DNA of 64,000 nucleotides from Onchidella celtica (Eukaryota; Mollusca; Gastropoda; Systellommatophora; Onchidiidae). A model generated the notes under the pieces. That model saw only the letters and a program-made list of their open reading frames with translations, was not told the DNA's origin and ran no database searches. Location: positions 44,289,124 to 44,353,123 of the forward strand of contig OZ007573.1 of the NCBI GenBank assembly GCA_963931925.1. Reading direction: 5' to 3'. How positions within the stretch are numbered: the stretch's first letter is position 1; the number at the start of each line of letters is the position of its first letter. The translations under genes and the position numbers were made by a program. Positions 58,841 to 64,000 of this stretch are shown piece after piece.

Positions 58841-60461
58841 AGAGAAAGTCTCTCCATTCACTGATCCTCCGTCTGATCTGTTATCGCCCTCATCATATTG
58901 TGTTCGAACCCTGACTAAGCCTGGCCCAACATCGATAACCAATCAATGGCCGTTTAAAAAACTGGACCTTTGGTATCCAAACAATTCTGTCTGCAAAAAC
59001 TCCTAGGCTGTGTTCAAGTTATGGCATGCCTGAAGTGCTGCATCCCTCTATTAAACACTTTGATAATGTACTGGCAACGATTTTATGGAAGTTCAACCTC
59101 AATGAAATTACTGGGACTCTCGCCAAGTGCTCATCTTTGGCAGCCAAGCTAATGATCAATTCTACATGGCCGCCAGCAACATCTAACGGGTCTTCTTCCT
59201 TGTATTGATGAGTGGTTATAATGCTAAGGTCGAGGTGTACCCCTCTCTCTTCCCTCCTCTGCACATCTTCAATATCTTATCCCATTATCCCCTTGATCAA
59301 AATCCCGCAGGACCGTCAGACCCTAATTCGTGGACAGGGCCAAGTGAGACAAAATCCTGTGAGGACTGTTCATAAACGATGGTTGTGGCGAGTGCACATT
59401 CAACATACATCAATGATGAAATGAGAAAATTGTACTTATTTGTCAGAGTTCTTGACTTCATGTCCTAACTACATAACAACATGATTCTTTCGACCATTTG
59501 GGGCAAGGCTAAAGAACCAAAAGATTGAAAAATCTGGAACTATACTTTACATTTAGTCTTTCTTTTTTTTCTCATATCAGTTGAAATGAAATAAAACCAC
59601 AACAATTATAATGGCAATATTAATAATGATAATAATAATAACAGAAGGTTAAGAGGGAAAGAGAGAGAGAGAGAGATAGGGAAGTAAAGAGAGAAAGAGA
59701 AGGTGAGAAGGTGAGGGAGAGAAAGGGAGGGTGGAGGCAGGTTTATCCCTTGGCAAGGCTGGATATCTCATCCAGACCTATCCAATTTACGTCACAACAT
59801 GTCCGGATGACGGTTCATAGAACGGACAATTTGGGTAATAATAATAATAATGATAAATTCATATGAAATATAAATGAAAATAGCGCAATTTCTGTTGCCC
59901 ATGAAAACATCAACAACAACAACAACCAGACTTACCTAGCTATATTCTATTCCATTCTCCTTCCCTGCGTGTGTAATGAAATAACAAATAAGAACGATAG
60001 ATCCTGTATCCCCAAGTAAAGAGAATTGCCATAACTATCACGGCACTGATCAGAAAGTTATCGATTCATTACTTGAAGCATGAATATTTACATGCACAAA
60101 TTGAATTGTTTTTTTTGTTTGTTCTTTATGCTATGCTTTTTTCCTTTCTTTCCTTCTTCAAGAACAACAAATTCCAGCCTCCCACGGCGTAAAATGACAT
60201 CTCTGCAAAGAATGCACCAGAACCTCTTCAAGACAGAAATACAAATTGCGGGTGAATTATTATTTCTATTCACATAAGTGTCAGGGTTTGTTATTCTATG
60301 GAACAATGCCGGCTGTTCATTGTCTCGCTGTTTGGTCGTATTAGAACAGGCGAACAAAAGGGGGATGAGATGCTGAGGGTGAAGAGATAAATAGATTTGT
60401 TTAGAATATCTGCTGACCATACACCCAGACAAACTAGCATAGAGACCAACTGGCTCATTGA
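58841..60461. other. No gene seen
   Basis: An 81-codon minus frame at 59019-59264 has ordinary composition (for example DVAGGHVELIISLAAKDEHL) but no recognised family. Short GA and AAT runs at 59620-59740. Confidence 0.4.
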
Positions 60462-60763
<302 letters not shown>

Positions 60764-61065
60764 CATATAGACAGATGGATTAAGAGTCCCTATGGAGATC
60801 TATGACCAACACAGTAGACTCATCTGAATAATTTTACTACGTCTAATCAATAATACTAATATTGACAGGATGACCATAGCGTGACCAATAGCTGGATATT
60901 GGGCATGAGTTGCCATCATTGGGATGATTAATCACATCCCTGGAATAGAAGACAATTGGTTCCTGGTCACTGCACTATGGTGCCAGAAGGGAGTATCGAC
61001 CTTAATAGACTGTAGTAGGATTGGCACATTCATTGACCAGTACAAGGCAACGCAAGTTTCCTTAG

Positions 61066-61281
61066 GGAGGTATCATACTAAACCCGGTCAGACACAGTCA
61101 GATGCTGCTATCAGACAAGAAATGCACATCATAATTTCCTATATTTTCTTAGTAAATCCGGACAGACCCTATCATACTAAGCCGATCAGACACAGTCAGC
61201 TTCTGCCACAATTTCTTGGGTGTACATTTTGCTGGCAGCATCTGACTGAGTCTGACCGGACCTCGTATGATACCTCTTTAA
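61066..61281. mobile_element. Palindromic MITE with about 38-bp inverted ends
   Basis: The left end runs GAGGTATCATAC, a short variable stretch, then GGTCAGACACAGTCAGATGCTGC. The right end is its approximate reverse complement (GCAGCATCTGACTGAGTCTGACCGG ... GTATGATACCTC). A third, partial unit of the end lies in the middle (GATCAGACACAGTCAG at about 61183), so the element looks like a repeat of its own end. No coding capacity. Confidence 0.75.
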
Positions 61282-61505
61282 GGTTTACACTGCAGAGCTT
61301 TTATGACTGTCCCTCTTGGCACTGCAAGACTCACGACTCATTGACTGATAGGCTTATATTTTAAGAGTGGCACGAGTCACATTTGAGACATATCAAATCC
61401 GGGCGTAACCGGAAGGCAATGCAAAATCGAACTATGTGGCTATAAATCAATAACACTTCAATCATGATTAGTCCTCAATACTGAAAGCTCTGCGTCATCA
61501 TATGC

Positions 61506-61728
61506 TTTAGGGGGATATCATTCTAAGCCCCGAACATCCCAGCCAGATGCTGCCAGCAAAATGTACAGCCGAGAAATACTGTCAGAACCTGACTGTGTCT
61601 GACGTGGCTTAGTGTGATATGGTCTTCTCGGATTTACCAAGAAAATATGGGAAATTGTGGTGTGAACGTCTTGTCTGCCAGCAGCTGACTGTGCTGTTCT
61701 GAGCTTGCTATGATACACACCTAAAAAA
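61506..61728. mobile_element. Second copy of the GTCAGACACAGTCAG MITE
   Basis: It has the same organisation as the copy 230 bp to its left, but more diverged: GATATCATTCTAAGCCC at the left end, GACTGTGTCTGACGTGGC inside, and GCTATGATACACACC at the right end. TTTAGG is found at both tips in inverted form. Confidence 0.65.
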
Positions 61729-63102
61729 ACCAATGTTGTGGCTGGACACATCCAGTGAAAAAAACATGTCTAAACGAAATCCATTGAAGTTGAAATTTGG
61801 CGAAACCCCTTTTAGCCTAGAAACAGCGCATGAACACGGCCATGCTAAACACTAATTAATACCAGACATTTCAAATGTTCCATTTTCAATCAAGTAATCC
61901 TAAGCCTGGAACTTAAACATTTGCAAGCCAAACTTTGATCACTTTATTGAGCCACCTGTAAACATTTCAAAACAGGAATCTGGTGGACAGAAACATACGG
62001 TAACAATGGCAAGTATTAGTTTTTGTTGTTCTTCTTGGGGTTTTACAATAATTCTTTCCTGCACAATTAAAATATTTCACGGGGGGGGGGGGGGCTTTAA
62101 CGTCCCTCCACCCCTCTCAACCCATCCTCCACCTCACCAGAGCCACCAACCGGTTAATGACCCGAACAATTAAGCAGAGCAATTGGCAAGTAGGGCACTG
62201 AGTCAAGAAGTTTTCCTTCGCATCAGTTTTGTCTCAGACTTGTACACCAAAATAATAAAAGAAAGAAAAATGACTGATCATTTCTAGTTTTAAAAACAAA
62301 AATGTACACATTCGCAGAACTAATTTATCTTGCATAATGTCACTGAAGACAACTTGCTTTTTTTTATTTTAACTTGCATTATAGTTCTGTTCTCAGAAAC
62401 AGGACGGGCGCAACAGTGATGAAAATAATTATGTCTACAATCTATGCCGGACAAAAAATGGTAATGTCTATTCCCTGATAAGTAAGTAACATTTTATGTC
62501 AAATTTTACTTACCTACATCATCTGAGATTGCTTTGATTAATGGACACTAGTTAAATGGTGTGTTACTTCATGCAGACATCACACGTCATGGCTGCAAAA
62601 CGTCCGCTGAATTCTTAGCTCCAAATTACGAATAGTGACTGAGTTTATCAGAAACGCGCTGATTCTGTTAGGCACTGTTCCGCTGAATTCAGGCGCGGGC
62701 GCATTTCCAGTGTTGCTCAGAGAACGCGTGCGGTGCGAGGCATGGAATTGTCCACTCCACTGATTCTGAATCATGCCAGAACTCACTGACGTTTCAATAT
62801 GTGACGTGTCAGATCTAACCAGTTTAGTGCTATGAAATGCGTGAGATTAGATTAAGGAGGAAACAAACTGCATCTCGAGTTGTTCTTCTTGCAACTCCAC
62901 TTTGCCACTGTCTTTACAACTCATACAGCTGTCTTTGTAATCACTAGAACTGTTTGAAGTGACAAAAATAAAACGTAGACAGCATTTTTTTTTCAGGATA
63001 AGAACTTTTTTCTACGATAGTCACTAGCATCAGAGAAAACTGTTTTGCATTTCAGCCGTCGGCAAAGAGAGTTGCTCGAAGTTCCTGGAATATGTTCCAG
63101 AA
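61729..63102. other. No gene seen
   Basis: AT-rich, G run at about 62081-62094, short frames only. Confidence 0.45.
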
Positions 63103-63122
63103 AAGAAAGAAAGAAAGAAAGA
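63103..63122. repeat. (GAAA)n short run
   Basis: Five GAAA units. Confidence 0.9.
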
Positions 63123-63162
63123 ATAAAGTCATTTAAAAATCATGAGCATAACGTCATCTTAC

Positions 63163-63384
63163 CTGCTTCCGGTCGGTAGCCACGCCAAACCATACGCCAT
63201 GTTGAGTGTCAGGCTGGAAGCAAATCGATGACCTGATATTAGAATTCCCGAGGAAAGAGAGGAGAAGCTTGGAAGTGGGTGGCGGCACGCAGACCAGCAC
63301 ACTGACAGTCCTGTAGAGTGACGGGGTGAGTGGCAACTCTCGCCAGGCCGTGCGATATCCGAGGGCCGAGTGGAGCGTGGACAA
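63163..63384 (-). other. Weak candidate exon
   Basis: On the minus strand the sequence ends CGGAAGCAG followed by GTAAGATG, a strong match to a 5' splice site (CAG|GTAAGA). The preceding 74 codons are open from an ATG at 63384, the base composition is richer in G+C than the surroundings, and the splice would be in phase 0. A shorter start with a good context (AACATGG at 63200) would read another frame. The peptide (for example WRELPLTPSLYRTVSVLV) is not one I recognise. The intron and next exon cannot be identified, so this may be chance. Confidence 0.22.
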
Positions 63385-63430
63385 TGATCACTGGAGCTCG
63401 GGTAGTTGTCTCGCTAGATCATTGCACACA

Positions 63431-64000
63431 CACAAGGGTGAGTCTGGTGTTCAGATAGATATCCCTTGAGACCGTGCACAGGACAATCAACACTCGGGAC
63501 TCTGGGGACAGTAACAAATATAAATTGGCAAATTTAGTTTGAAATCGGATTATGATATCAAGTAGACGCGATGCAGAGCTGAAAATTTAATGAACTTATT
63601 TGCGTTGACATTTCAGTTGGGTCGATGAACAGAATAGGAAGAGAAAAAAGTCATACTGTTGTGTATCATTCGTAGCTTTAACAGCTTTTAGAATCCAACC
63701 AACAGCACCCGTATCTTCATGATTATAATCAGCATAACTGACGATCCATCGGGTTACAAAACACAACAGTCAAGTCAAAATCAAGCAATATTTTGTTCCA
63801 CAGAATTAACGTTCCTTCTCATCATGGGCATTTTGCATGGACATAAAATGTCCTTATTTTTTATATTTTTTATGAAGAGGTCTTCCTACCTTTTTTCCTT
63901 CCATGATGGGTATTTTATGCTCGCAGATTATCTGCGTGTACTTAATAAAATGAAATATTGGGATGTGTATTTAATGATAATGGATGTCTACTGCACGTAC
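63431..64000. other. No feature seen
   Basis: AT-rich to the window edge. If the candidate exon to the left is real, its promoter would lie here or just upstream; no core element is clear. Confidence 0.45.

Overview
This is eukaryotic DNA, most likely from a marine invertebrate and plausibly a mollusc. The evidence is a very high density of long simple repeats (GATA/GACA, GA/CT, a pentanucleotide, many poly-G/poly-C runs), tRNA-derived SINEs of a type common in aquatic invertebrates, several short inverted-repeat (MITE-like) families, and no bacterial-style gene packing. The species cannot be read from the sequence. I found no convincing host protein-coding gene; one weak candidate exon lies near the right end (minus strand, ending at 63163). 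The window reads as intergenic or intronic DNA, and almost every long open frame outside 33.9-49 kb is a translated microsatellite.

The centre of interest is 33941-48945, a nested cluster of one Ty3/gypsy LTR retrotransposon family. A complete minus-strand copy (40499-47140) has two nearly identical LTRs of about 605 bp, a 5-bp target-site duplication (ATCAT), a primer-binding site complementary to tRNA-Pro, a polypurine tract and one intact 1518-codon gag-pol ORF. In that ORF the integrase precedes reverse transcriptase and RNase H (gag - protease - integrase - RT - RNase H). This is the Ty1/copia-like order, but the proteins are of gypsy type, which is the hallmark of the Gmr1-like group. 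The C-terminal half of the gag capsid resembles a SCAN domain, as expected for that group.

The complete copy is inserted in the 3' untranslated region of an older, scrambled copy of the same family. That host is bounded by two plus-strand LTRs (33941-34536 and 48350-48945). Between them are a sense gag-protease-integrase segment, then an antisense, circularly permuted segment (RT - RNase H - 3'UTR - start of LTR - protease - integrase - RT). This creates a 1438-bp inverted repeat with a 1184-bp spacer. The junctions show microhomology and a 22-bp flipped filler, suggesting template switching or inversion of the middle of a tandem dimer, unless the assembly is wrong here.

Outside the cluster, 0-33.9 kb and 49-64 kb hold three copies of one SINE family (3.6, 25.2, 32.1 kb; one with an internal 67-bp tandem expansion) plus a diverged relative at 15.1 kb; a hAT-like nonautonomous transposon with an almost perfect 8-bp target duplication (51.75 kb); four MITE-like families; a shared LINE-tail-like repeat (31.75 and 54.05 kb); degenerate tandem duplications; and microsatellites.
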